Notes: generated from the letters alone by a model not told the origin. DNA of 64,000 nucleotides from Kordiimonas aquimaris (GCF_025574485.1 NZ_JAOBPO010000003.1:163867-227866), one strand, 5' to 3'. Counted from the stretch's first letter, positions 41,508-51,294 are shown. Numbers and translations: made by a program.

Positions 41508-42320
41508 CTATATATCGCGTTCCTCTATTTTTACCTCGTCCCATAACTGGTCCATTTCATCCAAACTAGATTGTTCAGGCGTTTTCCCTCGCTCTGACAA
41601 CTTCAATTCGACACTATGAAAACGCCGTTCAAACTTTGCATTAGCTTCTCGCAATGCTTGTTCAGCATCAATTTTCATGTGCCTAGCGAGGTTTGCCATA
41701 ACAAACAATAAATCGCCAAATTCTTCACGTAAATGTTCCTGACTATGGCTGTCATTATGTGCTTCAACTAATTCTTCGCATTCTTCCTGTAACTTGTCCA
41801 AAACCTGAGTTGTTTCAGGCCAATCAAAGCCAACACGAGCCGCTCGTTTTTGTAGTTTTATCGCACGCAGTAAAGCAGGTAGCCCTATAGAAACACCATC
41901 AAGAGCAGAGGGTAATGTTCCGGCCATTTTTGCTTTTTTTGCACGCTCTTTGGCTTTTTGTTTTTCCCATGCTTCAGTTTGAGCATCAGCATCAGCAATA
42001 TCAGTATCTGAAAAGACATGAGGATGCCGCCGTACCATTTTATCGCAAACAGCTGACACCACATTGTCAAATGAAAATGCACCTTTTTCCTCAGCTATTC
42101 TGGCATGAAAAACCGTTTGAAATAACAAATCTCCAAGCTCATCTTCGAGCGCGCCCATATCCTTTGACCGTATTGCACCGTCAACCTCATAGGCCTCTTC
42201 AATGGTGTATGGTGCAATGGTCTCAAAAGTTTGCTCAATATCCCAAGGGCAACCAGTTTCTGGGTTTCTTAATTTGCGCATGATTTCCAATAGGTCAGAA
42301 ATCGAATATTCTTGTTGCAT
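41508..42320 (-). CDS. mazG: MazG, nucleoside triphosphate pyrophosphohydrolase
   Basis: MazG hydrolyses NTPs and dNTPs and limits misincorporation and stringent signalling. The 270-aa product has two MazG repeats. The first has NPETGCPWDIEQTFETIAPYTIEEAYEV and LEDELGDLLFQTVFHA, the second has LQEECEELVEA and LREEFGDLLFVMANLARH, with the EExxE/ExxD metal ligands. It is convergent with hflX with 16 bases between; this is the conserved position next to hflX. Confidence 0.96.
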   Translation of the reverse strand: MQQEYSISDLLEIMRKLRNPETGCPWDIEQTFETIAPYTIEEAYEVDGAIRSKDMGALEDELGDLLFQTVFHARIAEEKGAFSFDNVVSAVCDKMVRRHPHVFSDTDIADADAQTEAWEKQKAKERAKKAKMAGTLPSALDGVSIGLPALLRAIKLQKRAARVGFDWPETTQVLDKLQEECEELVEAHNDSHSQEHLREEFGDLLFVMANLARHMKIDAEQALREANAKFERRFHSVELKLSERGKTPEQSSLDEMDQLWDEVKIEERDI

Positions 42321-42402
42321 TGCCTGTTGACCCGTTTGCTATTGGGAGAGATGGTATAAACTATAACAAGCCATATTTGATTTGCACGCGAAAGAACTTA
42401 TC

Positions 42403-43356
42403 ATGCCTAAACTGATGCTAATACTTTGGTTATCTCTGTTAGCAATCACGCCAACTGTCGCAGAAGATGTGCCGTTTCCAGTCGATCAGAACGCGCGATA
42501 CTATCTTAATATCCCAAAGGACGGTTTAACTGCGTTTCTTTCCCGACCAAGTATACCATTACCTTTAGTAAGCCATCATCGCGGTGGTCCGGCTCCCGGG
42601 TTTCCAGAAAATGCAATAGAAACAATGGATAATGCCTTGAAGTATGGATACGGTTTTATGGAAGTTGATGTTGCTCAACTTAAGGACGGTACTCTTATTC
42701 TTATGCATGACGACACGCTGGATCGCACCACAAACGGTGAGGGTAATTTGAGAAATAAAACCTGGGCAGACGTTAAAAGCTTGTTTCTTGAAGATGAAAC
42801 AGGTGCGCTAACCACGTTTAAAGTGCCGCTCTTACGCGATGTTCTTTCATGGGCCAAAGGCAAGACTATTTTGACACTTGATATTAAACCCAGTGTTGAT
42901 TTCAAGAAGGTTGCTGATCTTGTAACATCAACAGGCGCGCATGATTATACTGCTGCAATAGCCTATAGCATTGATCAAGCCATTGATTTTCATCGTTTGG
43001 CGCCGAACATGCCAATGTCTGTAGGATTGACTAATACAGCCGATATTGAAGAATTCGACAGAAGTGGTATTCCAAGCAAACTTGTTATTGCATGGACAGG
43101 AACAAGACTTGCCTCAAATAGCCATTATGCCAACCTCCATGCGCGTAATTGGCGTGTAATTGTTGGCACATTAGGTGGCCGTGAAAATTCAATAGACAGT
43201 AAAATCCGTGACGGGAAAACTCAAATTACATACACTGATATAATAAAACGTGGTGCAGACATTATTGCTACAGATCGGTTTTGGGCAGCTCAACGGGAAC
43301 TGAAGAATCCAAATTTATTTATTTATTCAAAATCGAACATAGCCAGCCGACCTTGA
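42403..43356 (+). CDS. Exported glycerophosphodiester phosphodiesterase family protein
   Basis: The 317-aa product has a signal peptide (MPKLMLILWLSLLAITPTVA) and a GDPD barrel. Catalytic and metal residues are visible in LVSHHRGGPAPGFPENAIETM (His, Arg, Glu), GFMEVDVAQLKDGTLILMHDDTLDRTTNGEG (Glu-x-Asp, His) and ILTLDIKP (Asp/Lys). It would cleave glycerophosphodiesters, or related phosphodiesters, in the periplasm. ATG at 42403 is preferred since the upstream TTG would spoil the signal peptide. PAP2 phosphatase follows after about 36 bases. Confidence 0.88.
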   Translation: MPKLMLILWLSLLAITPTVAEDVPFPVDQNARYYLNIPKDGLTAFLSRPSIPLPLVSHHRGGPAPGFPENAIETMDNALKYGYGFMEVDVAQLKDGTLILMHDDTLDRTTNGEGNLRNKTWADVKSLFLEDETGALTTFKVPLLRDVLSWAKGKTILTLDIKPSVDFKKVADLVTSTGAHDYTAAIAYSIDQAIDFHRLAPNMPMSVGLTNTADIEEFDRSGIPSKLVIAWTGTRLASNSHYANLHARNWRVIVGTLGGRENSIDSKIRDGKTQITYTDIIKRGADIIATDRFWAAQRELKNPNLFIYSKSNIASRP

Positions 43357-43392
43357 ATTGAGTATGCTCAAGCAACTTAGAGTAGGGGTACT

Positions 43393-44049
43393 ATGGTTAT
43401 TTTTATAAAAAACCATCCATTTTTAATTGTTATTTCGTTTCTATTTGCCTTACTCGCTATCTTGGTGACAAGTGGTAGTACTATCCAATTTGATGAAGCT
43501 GGCGTCTTGCTACTTCGCACCGCTGGAGATACGAGTGTACCTATAGGCGGTGAGGCGCGAATTGATTTCGTTTATGCTTTAACGCACTTAGGTGATTCTA
43601 AAACACTCGCCGTAATTACAATCCTTATAGTTGGCTATTTATTTTACGCACGCGAATATGTTGCTGCTAAGTGGTTTTTAATAGCAGCCGCAGGTTCATT
43701 CATCATTACTGCATTATCTAAGTACTTTTTTGGACGTGATCGTCCAGACATAGTTGAGCAGTTTGCTACAGCTACAAGCGGCAGCTTTCCGAGTGGCCAC
43801 ACGTTGAGATCTGCTGTTGTATACGCTCTAATTTCCTACTTGCTTATGCAAACCCGGTTTTTCGATCAGAAAAAGATCATTGGCATACTAACTTTAGCAG
43901 TAATCGCTGTGAACGGGGTAACTCGGGTTTACCTTGGTGTTCATTGGCCTACAGATATTATTGGCGCCTGGTTAATTGCTATATTTTGGCTTTTGTTATG
44001 TAAAAAAGGCTATGACCGCGCATGCATAAAAAGCCAGGAAATAGAATAA
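43393..44049 (+). CDS. PAP2-family membrane phosphatase
   Basis: The 218-aa integral membrane protein has about five hydrophobic segments and the three PAP2 phosphatase motifs: KYFFGRDRPD, SFPSGHT and RVYLGVHWPTDI. It belongs with lipid phosphatases such as phosphatidic acid, PGP or undecaprenyl-pyrophosphate phosphatases; the substrate cannot be chosen from sequence. A GDPD gene precedes it closely, which suggests shared phospholipid turnover, but this is inference. Confidence 0.88.
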   Translation: MVIFIKNHPFLIVISFLFALLAILVTSGSTIQFDEAGVLLLRTAGDTSVPIGGEARIDFVYALTHLGDSKTLAVITILIVGYLFYAREYVAAKWFLIAAAGSFIITALSKYFFGRDRPDIVEQFATATSGSFPSGHTLRSAVVYALISYLLMQTRFFDQKKIIGILTLAVIAVNGVTRVYLGVHWPTDIIGAWLIAIFWLLLCKKGYDRACIKSQEIE

Positions 44050-44231
44050 TTTAACTTTCCCGCAACCTTACATGCATTTCACGTATTTATTTAGCTAGAA
44101 GTGTTGATTGCGTTTTACTGTGAGGCTCGTTATTGCTTAACTTATCAGGCATTAAACGAGAACTTGCCGCAATAATGAAACATAATATGTGTTGGGATTC
44201 TACACGCCAGCATCCGCCGCGAGATTTCACA

Positions 44232-45122
44232 ATGGGCTCTAATACAGTAAATACTATTGTTACAGATAATATGAAGACAAATAATGATGCAAATCAGCTT
44301 GAAAAGAGCCATAAAAACGTGAGGTTTACTGCCATTTTGCTTGCCGGTTCACGCAGCACAAATGACTCTGTTGCTTCTATTTTTGGCAAAACATACAAGG
44401 CTCTTGTCCCACTGGTCGGGCGCCCAATGATTGCTTACGCGTTAGATGCTCTAAAGCGATCTTCTTTCATTAATGATATAATAATCGTTTTTGATGGCAA
44501 AGATGAGCTTCTAAACGAAAACAATGATCTCAAAGCTGCACTGTCAGATGATCGCATTAGTATAATAGGGCCTGCATCATCAATATGCGCAAGCGTGAAA
44601 AAGGCAATTGATCAACCCACATCCAAGTGGCCATTTCTTGTTACAACAGCAGATCATGCTCTATTAAAGCCTGAAATTGTTGATAAATTTTGTGACCAAG
44701 TTAGCAAAATCGATGGTTTGTCTGTCGGTTTTGTTGAAAAGCAAAGCATTGTTGCGATGCACCCTTCGTCTAAACGTACATACCTGCCTTTTAAAAATGC
44801 CAGCTTATCTGGCGCAAATCTTTTTGGTTTCACAGATAAGGAAGCAGTAAATGTCTTGGATTTCTGGGTTGCTTTTGAAAGCAAACGCAAAACACCATGG
44901 CGACTTTTCCAAGCCTTTGGTTTCATCAATCTTATTGGCTTGATGTTGCGCCGGTTCGATGTCAAAAGCGCATTTCGGCGCGCATCCATGGTTCTCAATG
45001 TCAATGCTCATGCTGTTATCCTAGAAGATGCAGAGGCAGCAATTGATGTTGATACACCTAAAGATTACATGCAGGTAACCAGCATACTTGAGATGCGGCA
45101 GCAAGAATCTCAAACTAGTTAA
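44232..45122 (+). CDS. MobA-like nucleotidyltransferase family protein
   Basis: The product of about 296 aa begins the conserved fold at RFTAILLAGSRSTNDSVASIFGKTYKALVPLVGRPMIAYAL, a nucleotidyltransferase N-terminal motif, followed by FLVTTADHALLKPEIV (metal Asp region) and ending with IDVDTPKDYMQV. This is typical of MobA-like NTP-transferase proteins, whose members activate small phosphates or cofactors. A molybdopterin role is possible because of mo genes in the window, but not shown. The N-terminus is uncertain: ATGs at 44175, 44187, 44232 and 44271 and a TTG at 44133 are all in frame. Confidence 0.75.
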   Translation: MGSNTVNTIVTDNMKTNNDANQLEKSHKNVRFTAILLAGSRSTNDSVASIFGKTYKALVPLVGRPMIAYALDALKRSSFINDIIIVFDGKDELLNENNDLKAALSDDRISIIGPASSICASVKKAIDQPTSKWPFLVTTADHALLKPEIVDKFCDQVSKIDGLSVGFVEKQSIVAMHPSSKRTYLPFKNASLSGANLFGFTDKEAVNVLDFWVAFESKRKTPWRLFQAFGFINLIGLMLRRFDVKSAFRRASMVLNVNAHAVILEDAEAAIDVDTPKDYMQVTSILEMRQQESQTS

Positions 45123-45220
45123 ATCTACACACCGCTTAATTATCCTGTATTTTAGTAAGTACTGGTCTATGCGTCTATTTGCGCTAATTCATGAATGAAA
45201 TCAAAATAGGGGTGCTTTAA

Positions 45221-46396
45221 ATGAGCGATTCAAGAGAATTTGATATTATTGTATACGGCGCTACAGGCTTTACCGGACGCCTTGTCGCTGAATATTTGGC
45301 ATTACAATACGGCGTCGGTAAATCTGTAAAATGGGCTATGGCAGGACGAAGTGCCGAGAAGCTCTCTGCTGTAAGGAATGAAATTGGCGCCCCTGATGAC
45401 ACGTCCTTTGTTGTTGCAGATGCAAGTGACCCTGCATCTATTCGAGCTATGGCAAATAGAACCAAGGTCGTTCTGACAACTGTTGGCCCTTATCAATTAT
45501 ATGGCTCAGACCTTGTCGCAGCCTGTGTTGAAGCAGGAACCGATTATGTTGACCTATGCGGTGAACCTCCATGGATGCGCCAGATGATTGATAAATATGA
45601 AGCTGCAGCTAAAAATTCCGGCGCACGAATTGTTTTCTCATGTGGTTTTGACTCGATACCTTTCGATCTCGGTGTTCAATATTTGCAAGATGCTGCCAAA
45701 GGAAAATTTGGCCATGTAATGCCTCGTGTCCGTGGACGTGTACGCAAAATGAAAGGCACTTTCTCTGGTGGTACCGCCGCGAGCCTTCAGGCAACAATGG
45801 CAGCGGCGGCTAAAGACCCCAGTATTTTACAATTGCTCCGCGATCCATTTTCACTGGCACCAGGGTATGAAGGGCCAGAACAACCACGTGGAACAAAGCC
45901 ATTATTCGATGATGTCATCGATAGCTGGGTAGCGCCTTTTATTATGGCACCTATTAATACACGTAATATACATCGCTCAAATCTGCTAAGCGGCAACGAA
46001 TACGGCAAAGACTTCATCTATGATGAAATGCTGGTAACAGGCCCTGGCGACAAAGGGGAGGCCGCTGCTCGCGCTGTTGCGGAAAGTAGTGCGATGACTA
46101 GTGATGATGGTCCTAAGCCAGGCGAAGGACCAAGTAAAGAAGAGCGAGAAACAGGCTTTTATGACGTACTGTTTGTAGCAACAAACGAACAAGGTGAACG
46201 CATCGAAGCCGTTGTTACTGGTGATAAGGATCCAGGATATGGATCGACGTCAAAAATGATAGCAGAAAGCGCTATTTGTTTAGTTCAAGATGACATCCCC
46301 ATGACTGGTGGAATTTGGACTCCAGCATCCATTATGGGGCGTCCGCTGACCAAACGCTTAATAAGCAATGCTGGCCTAACCTTTGAAATTCTTTAA
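45221..46396 (+). CDS. Saccharopine dehydrogenase-like NADP-binding oxidoreductase
   Basis: The 391-aa product starts with a Rossmann domain (FDIIVYGATGFTGRLVAEYLA) and continues with VVLTTVGPYQLYGSDLVAACVEAGTDYVDLCGEPPWMRQMIDKY and SCGFDSIPFDLGV. These are signatures of the SCCPDH/trans-acting enoyl reductase group rather than true lysine-pathway saccharopine dehydrogenases. The substrate is probably lipid-like by family, which is inference. It is a single gene with a hairpin just after its stop. Confidence 0.88.
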   Translation: MSDSREFDIIVYGATGFTGRLVAEYLALQYGVGKSVKWAMAGRSAEKLSAVRNEIGAPDDTSFVVADASDPASIRAMANRTKVVLTTVGPYQLYGSDLVAACVEAGTDYVDLCGEPPWMRQMIDKYEAAAKNSGARIVFSCGFDSIPFDLGVQYLQDAAKGKFGHVMPRVRGRVRKMKGTFSGGTAASLQATMAAAAKDPSILQLLRDPFSLAPGYEGPEQPRGTKPLFDDVIDSWVAPFIMAPINTRNIHRSNLLSGNEYGKDFIYDEMLVTGPGDKGEAAARAVAESSAMTSDDGPKPGEGPSKEERETGFYDVLFVATNEQGERIEAVVTGDKDPGYGSTSKMIAESAICLVQDDIPMTGGIWTPASIMGRPLTKRLISNAGLTFEIL

Positions 46397-46409
46397 AGTA
46401 ACAATGAAA

Positions 46410-46432
46410 GTTCAGCGCAAATTGCGCTGAAC
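46410..46432. terminator. Hairpin between convergent genes, terminator-like
   Basis: A perfect 11-base-pair inverted repeat (GTTCAGCGCAA and its complement, one-base centre) lies 14 bases after the stop of the oxidoreductase gene and 30 bases from the end of the convergent gene. No long U tract follows on either strand, so bidirectional termination is only likely; it could also be an RNA-stabilising hairpin. Confidence 0.5.
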
Positions 46433-46461
46433 CTCCCTGTAGTGATGCGACATGTGGGAGC

Positions 46462-47565
46462 TTAACGCACTGTCACACCAGAGACCGGATCCATTGCAGC
46501 TTTTATAGCCCATCCGCCAAAGGCTTCAGTAACAGCAAACACAAGTTGGTTTTCGCCCTTTTTAAGCGGAAGAAACACACTGTCATACAAGCCAACAGTG
46601 CCTAAATGACGGTAATCACGAGAACGATAAGTGTCGTCACCATAAGCGATTGCTTTACCATTTAGGAAAACAGTAACTCTGTCGCTAAAACCATACTGAA
46701 TAGGTATAATTCGCTCGGCATCAGAGCTGATATCTAGTTTCACCAGTAACGTATTAACATCGCCAGTTCGGCCAGATATTCGTGCTAAATTAGCTGCCCC
46801 AGACTCGTCTACTTCAAGTGTTTGCCATGACTGCTGCGCCAGTAAGTCGCTATCAAGAATGGCCTCTTTCTCAACATCGGCACTAGCAACTGTTGTTTTC
46901 CCTACGTTAAATGATGTTATTAAGTTTTCAGGAAACGGCACTCGAGGTTTTGGTTCTCCAATAGTTTCAACAGTCGCATCGGCTACGGCACGGAAGTTTG
47001 AAATATGGAAATCTTGCCGAGCACCAGAAAATCGAATGCTTCCCGCAACATTCGGAGCCATCAAATTATCGACATGTAAACTAGGTTTGTCGCTATTGAT
47101 GTAGACATCCATTTTATTGTCTTTGATCACTAACTTTACTGATGCCCATGATCCAAGATCATATTTTGATGGCACGCTATAGCGTTCACCGTGATAAATC
47201 TGCCAACCACCTAAACCATTAAACCGCGGTGTGTACTGTGTAGCGTCAGGCTTTTCAGACAAGTGAGATCGTAAGTAAAAGTGCTCTGCCGTATTATCAT
47301 TCCAGCGAAAATAAATACCGGCAAAACCTCGTTCTTTAGGCATAGATATATCGAAAGTAATGATACCGTCCTTAAAATTTCCGTTATTCAGGACAGCAAA
47401 ACCATTATTCAATCGCAAACTCTTACGACCCATATGCTCTACAAAACCGGCACCCTGTTCTGAAAGGCTCCAGTTATCTTCATTCATCTCTTGCGTATAT
47501 CCAGCTACTGAACCAAACACCGCACTCAAGAAGACACAGGTGATAATAAATATTGTGTTTCGCAT
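46462..47565 (-). CDS. Exported lectin-like (concanavalin-type) protein
   Basis: The 367-aa product has a signal peptide (MRNTIFIITCVFLSAVFGSVAGYTQ), a beta-sandwich of the LamG/concanavalin kind (FKDGIITFDISMPKERGFAGIYFRWNDN; WASVKLVIKDNKMDVYIN) and a C-terminal galactose-binding-like region (VTVFLNGKAIAYGD; VFLPLKKGENQLVFAVTEAFGGW). It may bind or process a glycan outside the cytoplasm; no catalytic residues are recognised. It is divergent from a ToxR-type regulator with a long palindrome between, so that regulator may control it. Confidence 0.7.
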   Translation of the reverse strand: MRNTIFIITCVFLSAVFGSVAGYTQEMNEDNWSLSEQGAGFVEHMGRKSLRLNNGFAVLNNGNFKDGIITFDISMPKERGFAGIYFRWNDNTAEHFYLRSHLSEKPDATQYTPRFNGLGGWQIYHGERYSVPSKYDLGSWASVKLVIKDNKMDVYINSDKPSLHVDNLMAPNVAGSIRFSGARQDFHISNFRAVADATVETIGEPKPRVPFPENLITSFNVGKTTVASADVEKEAILDSDLLAQQSWQTLEVDESGAANLARISGRTGDVNTLLVKLDISSDAERIIPIQYGFSDRVTVFLNGKAIAYGDDTYRSRDYRHLGTVGLYDSVFLPLKKGENQLVFAVTEAFGGWAIKAAMDPVSGVTVR

Positions 47566-47621
47566 AGGACATTCCTCGCTCTTCGTTGTTTTTAGTATAC
47601 AAAACTTAAACGATGAGCGCG

Positions 47622-47647
47622 TTTAAGGTTCCTTAAGAAACCTTAAA
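47622..47647. promoter_or_regulatory. 26-bp near-perfect palindrome between divergent genes
   Basis: The 26 bases centred on TTAA at 47633-47636 are self-complementary in 12 of 13 pairs, the only mismatch being 47631/47638. The arms read TTTAAGGTT and AACCTTAAA. It lies 57 bases upstream of the lectin-like gene start and 100 bases upstream of the ToxR-like gene start, so it is a candidate operator for that regulator. Binding is not shown. Confidence 0.6.
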
Positions 47648-47747
47648 TCTACAATACAGAGCCATATTCACGGCTTCTTGCTAGCTTTCCACAAATGACA
47701 CACTGTATATTAATCTTATAGGAACACTTAATTTTCACTGAGATAGC

Positions 47748-49154
47748 ATGACAAAAAATCCTGAAAATCAAAGGCATAACATTTATCACTGGGTCTTCAT
47801 TCCCGGTGAAAAACTGCTGCAACATTCTGATGGTCACGCTGTAAAACTCGAAGATAAGATAGCAAAATTACTGCTGACATTTTGCATGAACCGTGGGCGG
47901 CTAGTGACAAAAAGCGATATCATTGCAGCTGTCTGGGACGGTAGAGAATTAAGCGAACAAACCATTCCTGTCGCCATATCAAAATTACGAAAAGCACTTG
48001 GAGACGATATCAATAATCCCAAAATGCTAGAAACTATCCCGCGGCGTGGATATCGATTGCTTGATGAGTTGCCGAAAAGGAAAGCACATTCTGTTTCGGA
48101 AACATCTAAACCAACAGAACGTATCATCTTCTATACTGCAATGATTGCTATCGCGGTACTTGGAGGCCTCTATTTATTCACAGGCAATGAAAATCTTACA
48201 CCTGATCGCATCCAACTAGCGAATGCGGAAAAACCCGGCGTGATCGTAACAATTAACGATGTACGGACAACAAAAGCGACTGAAGACAAAATTGACCAAG
48301 CAATTGCGATTAGTGAACTATCTTCCTTTTTTCTAGCTCAAGTTCCAGATATTCTGGTTATACGCCATTGGTGGAACCTGGATGCACCAGATCCGACAGG
48401 CGGCATATACACGCGGTACGGTAACGCCACACCGGTTTATTCACTTAAGGCAACGCTACTAAAGGAAGACACAGGCAATATTGTTACATTCATCTTGTCA
48501 GAACCAAAAACGGATGAAGTTTTATGGACTGGCCTGCACAAAGTAAATTCAGGCAGTGAGAGCTTGTTTGGCACATTGTCCATGATGCTCGATCGTCTTT
48601 CAGTTGTAAAACGCCCAATCGATAATAAAGCACCAAACGAAGACTTACGTTATTGGAACGCTCGTTATTACATGCACCTGTCAAACCCTAGCGCCGCCAA
48701 TAAAGCATATAGTTATCTCACGGCAATAGCTGACGAAAAACAAACAACAAAGCAAGTGCTCGCAACCGAGGAGGCCTTGATGGCACGCTGGCGCGAACAA
48801 CTTGTTGCTTCAAATAACCAGATAGACCTTAATGATTACAGCTCAATTGCAACAGATCCAATATCCAGTGGCGTAAAGACGCACACTGAAATCGTTGATA
48901 AAGCAGCAATACAGCTTTATCGGCACAATAAGCCAAATGAGGCCATAGAGTTACTTGAAGAAGCTTTTTTAAAAGCCCCGGGTGACCATTACGCACTTTC
49001 ATTGATCGCCGAAGCTAAAGAACGCATTGGGTTGCGTGAAGAAGCTTTAACTGCATATAGGAAAGCTATTCGTTTAGCCCCCTATGCAAGAGCCTATCAG
49101 AGCAGATTAAAAGAGATTGAAAATAAAACCTCAGACAATGCCAAGGTAGAATGA
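47748..49154 (+). CDS. ToxR/CadC-like winged-helix membrane regulator with TPR-like C-terminus
   Basis: The 468-aa product has an OmpR/PhoB-type DNA-binding domain at residues 5-105 (KLEDKIAKLLLTFCMNRGRLVTKSDIIAAVW; SKLRKALGDD; ETIPRRGYRLL), one membrane segment at about 125-143 (IIFYTAMIAIAVLGGLYLF), and a periplasmic domain. That domain ends in TPR-like helices (NKPNEAIELLEEAFLKAPGDHYALSLIAEAKERIGLREEALTAYRKAIRLAPY). This is a one-component signal-to-DNA architecture. The neighbouring divergent lectin gene is the most likely target. Its stop is two bases from the end of the convergent TIR gene. Confidence 0.85.
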   Translation: MTKNPENQRHNIYHWVFIPGEKLLQHSDGHAVKLEDKIAKLLLTFCMNRGRLVTKSDIIAAVWDGRELSEQTIPVAISKLRKALGDDINNPKMLETIPRRGYRLLDELPKRKAHSVSETSKPTERIIFYTAMIAIAVLGGLYLFTGNENLTPDRIQLANAEKPGVIVTINDVRTTKATEDKIDQAIAISELSSFFLAQVPDILVIRHWWNLDAPDPTGGIYTRYGNATPVYSLKATLLKEDTGNIVTFILSEPKTDEVLWTGLHKVNSGSESLFGTLSMMLDRLSVVKRPIDNKAPNEDLRYWNARYYMHLSNPSAANKAYSYLTAIADEKQTTKQVLATEEALMARWREQLVASNNQIDLNDYSSIATDPISSGVKTHTEIVDKAAIQLYRHNKPNEAIELLEEAFLKAPGDHYALSLIAEAKERIGLREEALTAYRKAIRLAPYARAYQSRLKEIENKTSDNAKVE

Positions 49155-49156
49155 GG

Positions 49157-51193
49157 CTATCTTTGATAACTAGATGAGAGCAATCTCTTTGCAACACCTA
49201 ACATTTTTTCCATTTCAGGATGAGCTATATTTATATTATTTTCAGTATGTTCTACAGTATTTCTAATATCTAACATTACTTTATTTTCGATATTATTTTT
49301 TGTTTTTAAAACTGCAATTGCATGACGGAGTTTAATCCGTTTTCCCATCACAGATTTTAGTACTTGATCTGTTTCACGATTAAGTTGAGCAGTTAATGAA
49401 TTTATACTCTGCTGAAGCTGAGGTGTTGATACTCCTTCATTTATTTGATGCTCAATATCTGTGATTGCTATCCGGTAACTAAGCAGCCTGTTATATGCCT
49501 TAACGTGTCCTTGATGAATTATGCTATCAGCCATTGGACAATATGTTTTCAACATTTGATCCAAAGGGACATGCTCATTCAATTTTTCATTAACTTCAAT
49601 AAGTTGCACTGCACTCCAACAATATTGAAGTTGCTTATCTTCATCATCAGGTTCAAAGGCTAACACAGGCTTTAAGTGCTCCAATGATTCAACTAAATTC
49701 TGTTTAGCTTGCCTAAATTGACCAGCGCTATATTTACTTTCCGCAAGCCAACGGTAGCTGCGCGCCAAGTTTAAATGCGCGCGCTGATCTGTTTTATCAG
49801 CAACCCATAGTTTTTTGTATATCTCCATAGACTTGCGCGAGTATTCAATTGAGCTTTCCTTATCACCAAGAAACTCATCTGCCCAAGCCAAGTGATGATA
49901 TGCACCAGCAACATTGTTCATCCATGCAATGTCAGATTGAAACAACTCAGCAACATGCATACGAACCTTAAGGCCTTGTTCAAAAAGAGCTTTGGCCTCT
50001 TTATAGTCACCTAATTCCATCAGTGCCCAGCCAAGGTGAATATGTAAATTCCCTACTTCGGCATAGGCGCGTCGATTAAGGTCTGGTTGCGCTATAAGCC
50101 GGTCAAATAACGCAACACGTTCACGCCAGTAGTTTGCGGATTCTTGAAAGCGACCTAGTACCAATTCATATCGGCCAAGCCAGTACAAAGTGTGTATATG
50201 ATCATAAAGCGCACTTGTTGACTCAGGGTGAATTTCAAGCATTTTCTTAGTCACGAAATAAGCTTGATCAAACATTTGTTTGGCTTGTTTCTCGTCTTGT
50301 CGCCGCAGATAAACACGACCAAGCTCCATAAACACACGCGCCTTACGACCCAGAGCATCCGGCGTTAAACTATTGTCATCTTGCTGCACATAATGAGTAA
50401 CAAGCTCATTCACCACAGCGTCGATTACTTCTATGCGTCCAAGTTTTTGCAATTTCGAAACAACGAGATCATCAACCATAAACCCGATCAGATCTTCTGC
50501 TCGTTTCTGCTGAGATAGCGCAAGGTTTTTCGCCGATTCTTCGGCATTTTTCGCAAGTTGGACATTAACCACAAGACCAAGCAAAGCGAATATCACAGCC
50601 GCACCGACAACGGAAAGTGACATGACTTTCTTTTGTAATCTACGGGCTTCGCGCTGCATCAGGTCGTGCATATCAACCTCTAGCAACGCCGCAACAATTT
50701 TCTTAAATGCAAGGTTATGTCCATCACCGATGCTACGCATATCCGCAGCAAGCGGTGTCTTTCCTCGCTTTTGCGAGAGCTCTCGCAAAGGCTCAGGTAT
50801 ACAGTTTTCACTATCAGTACCTATTGAAACATCAAAGTTTGGTTCACCATCAATCAAGATACAAAGAATATTGGAAGGGGAGTTGCTCCGTAAAAAAACA
50901 TCAATTTCAAAAGCAACACGCTTAGACTTGGCAGATGCAAGAGAACACAAAACAATGAGATACTCAGATTGTTCTATAGCATTTATTATTTTATCTTCTA
51001 AAGAACCTGTAGCGGCAAGTTCTTCTCTATCGCGAAAAAATCGCCCAAGCGAATATGAGGTTTTAAGGTGTGAGTAATCATTGTTTAAATACTTGGGTAT
51101 TCGAAAACGCTCTAGGTAATTAAGCAGCTGTTTCGAAGTCGCCTTGTCAGCATGACTATAACTAATGAAAGCCTTATATTTGTATAAAGACAT
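49157..51193 (-). CDS. TIR-domain membrane protein with TPR repeats
   Basis: The product of 678 aa has an N-terminal TIR-like domain (residues 1-150: YKAFISYSHADKATSKQLLNYLE, FFRDREELAATGSL, YLIVLCSLASAKSKRVAFEIDVFL), in which Glu96 stands where TIR NADases have the catalytic Glu. A membrane segment lies at about residue 200 (LSVVGAAVIFALLGLVVNV). A linker follows (RAEDLIGFMVDDLVVSKLQKLGRIEVIDAVV), common in TPR signalling proteins, then many TPR-like repeats. The start MSLYKYKAF is chosen since the fold begins there. Function is not known; signalling or defence is possible. Confidence 0.85.
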   Translation of the reverse strand: MSLYKYKAFISYSHADKATSKQLLNYLERFRIPKYLNNDYSHLKTSYSLGRFFRDREELAATGSLEDKIINAIEQSEYLIVLCSLASAKSKRVAFEIDVFLRSNSPSNILCILIDGEPNFDVSIGTDSENCIPEPLRELSQKRGKTPLAADMRSIGDGHNLAFKKIVAALLEVDMHDLMQREARRLQKKVMSLSVVGAAVIFALLGLVVNVQLAKNAEESAKNLALSQQKRAEDLIGFMVDDLVVSKLQKLGRIEVIDAVVNELVTHYVQQDDNSLTPDALGRKARVFMELGRVYLRRQDEKQAKQMFDQAYFVTKKMLEIHPESTSALYDHIHTLYWLGRYELVLGRFQESANYWRERVALFDRLIAQPDLNRRAYAEVGNLHIHLGWALMELGDYKEAKALFEQGLKVRMHVAELFQSDIAWMNNVAGAYHHLAWADEFLGDKESSIEYSRKSMEIYKKLWVADKTDQRAHLNLARSYRWLAESKYSAGQFRQAKQNLVESLEHLKPVLAFEPDDEDKQLQYCWSAVQLIEVNEKLNEHVPLDQMLKTYCPMADSIIHQGHVKAYNRLLSYRIAITDIEHQINEGVSTPQLQQSINSLTAQLNRETDQVLKSVMGKRIKLRHAIAVLKTKNNIENKVMLDIRNTVEHTENNINIAHPEMEKMLGVAKRLLSSSYQR

Positions 51194-51294
51194 TTCTATC
51201 TTGTACCACCCGCAACAGCGCTGAAACACTTAGGTTAACTATAGTTTATTCAATCAATTAGCTTTTTACATGCTGATTGATATAGCCAAGAATA

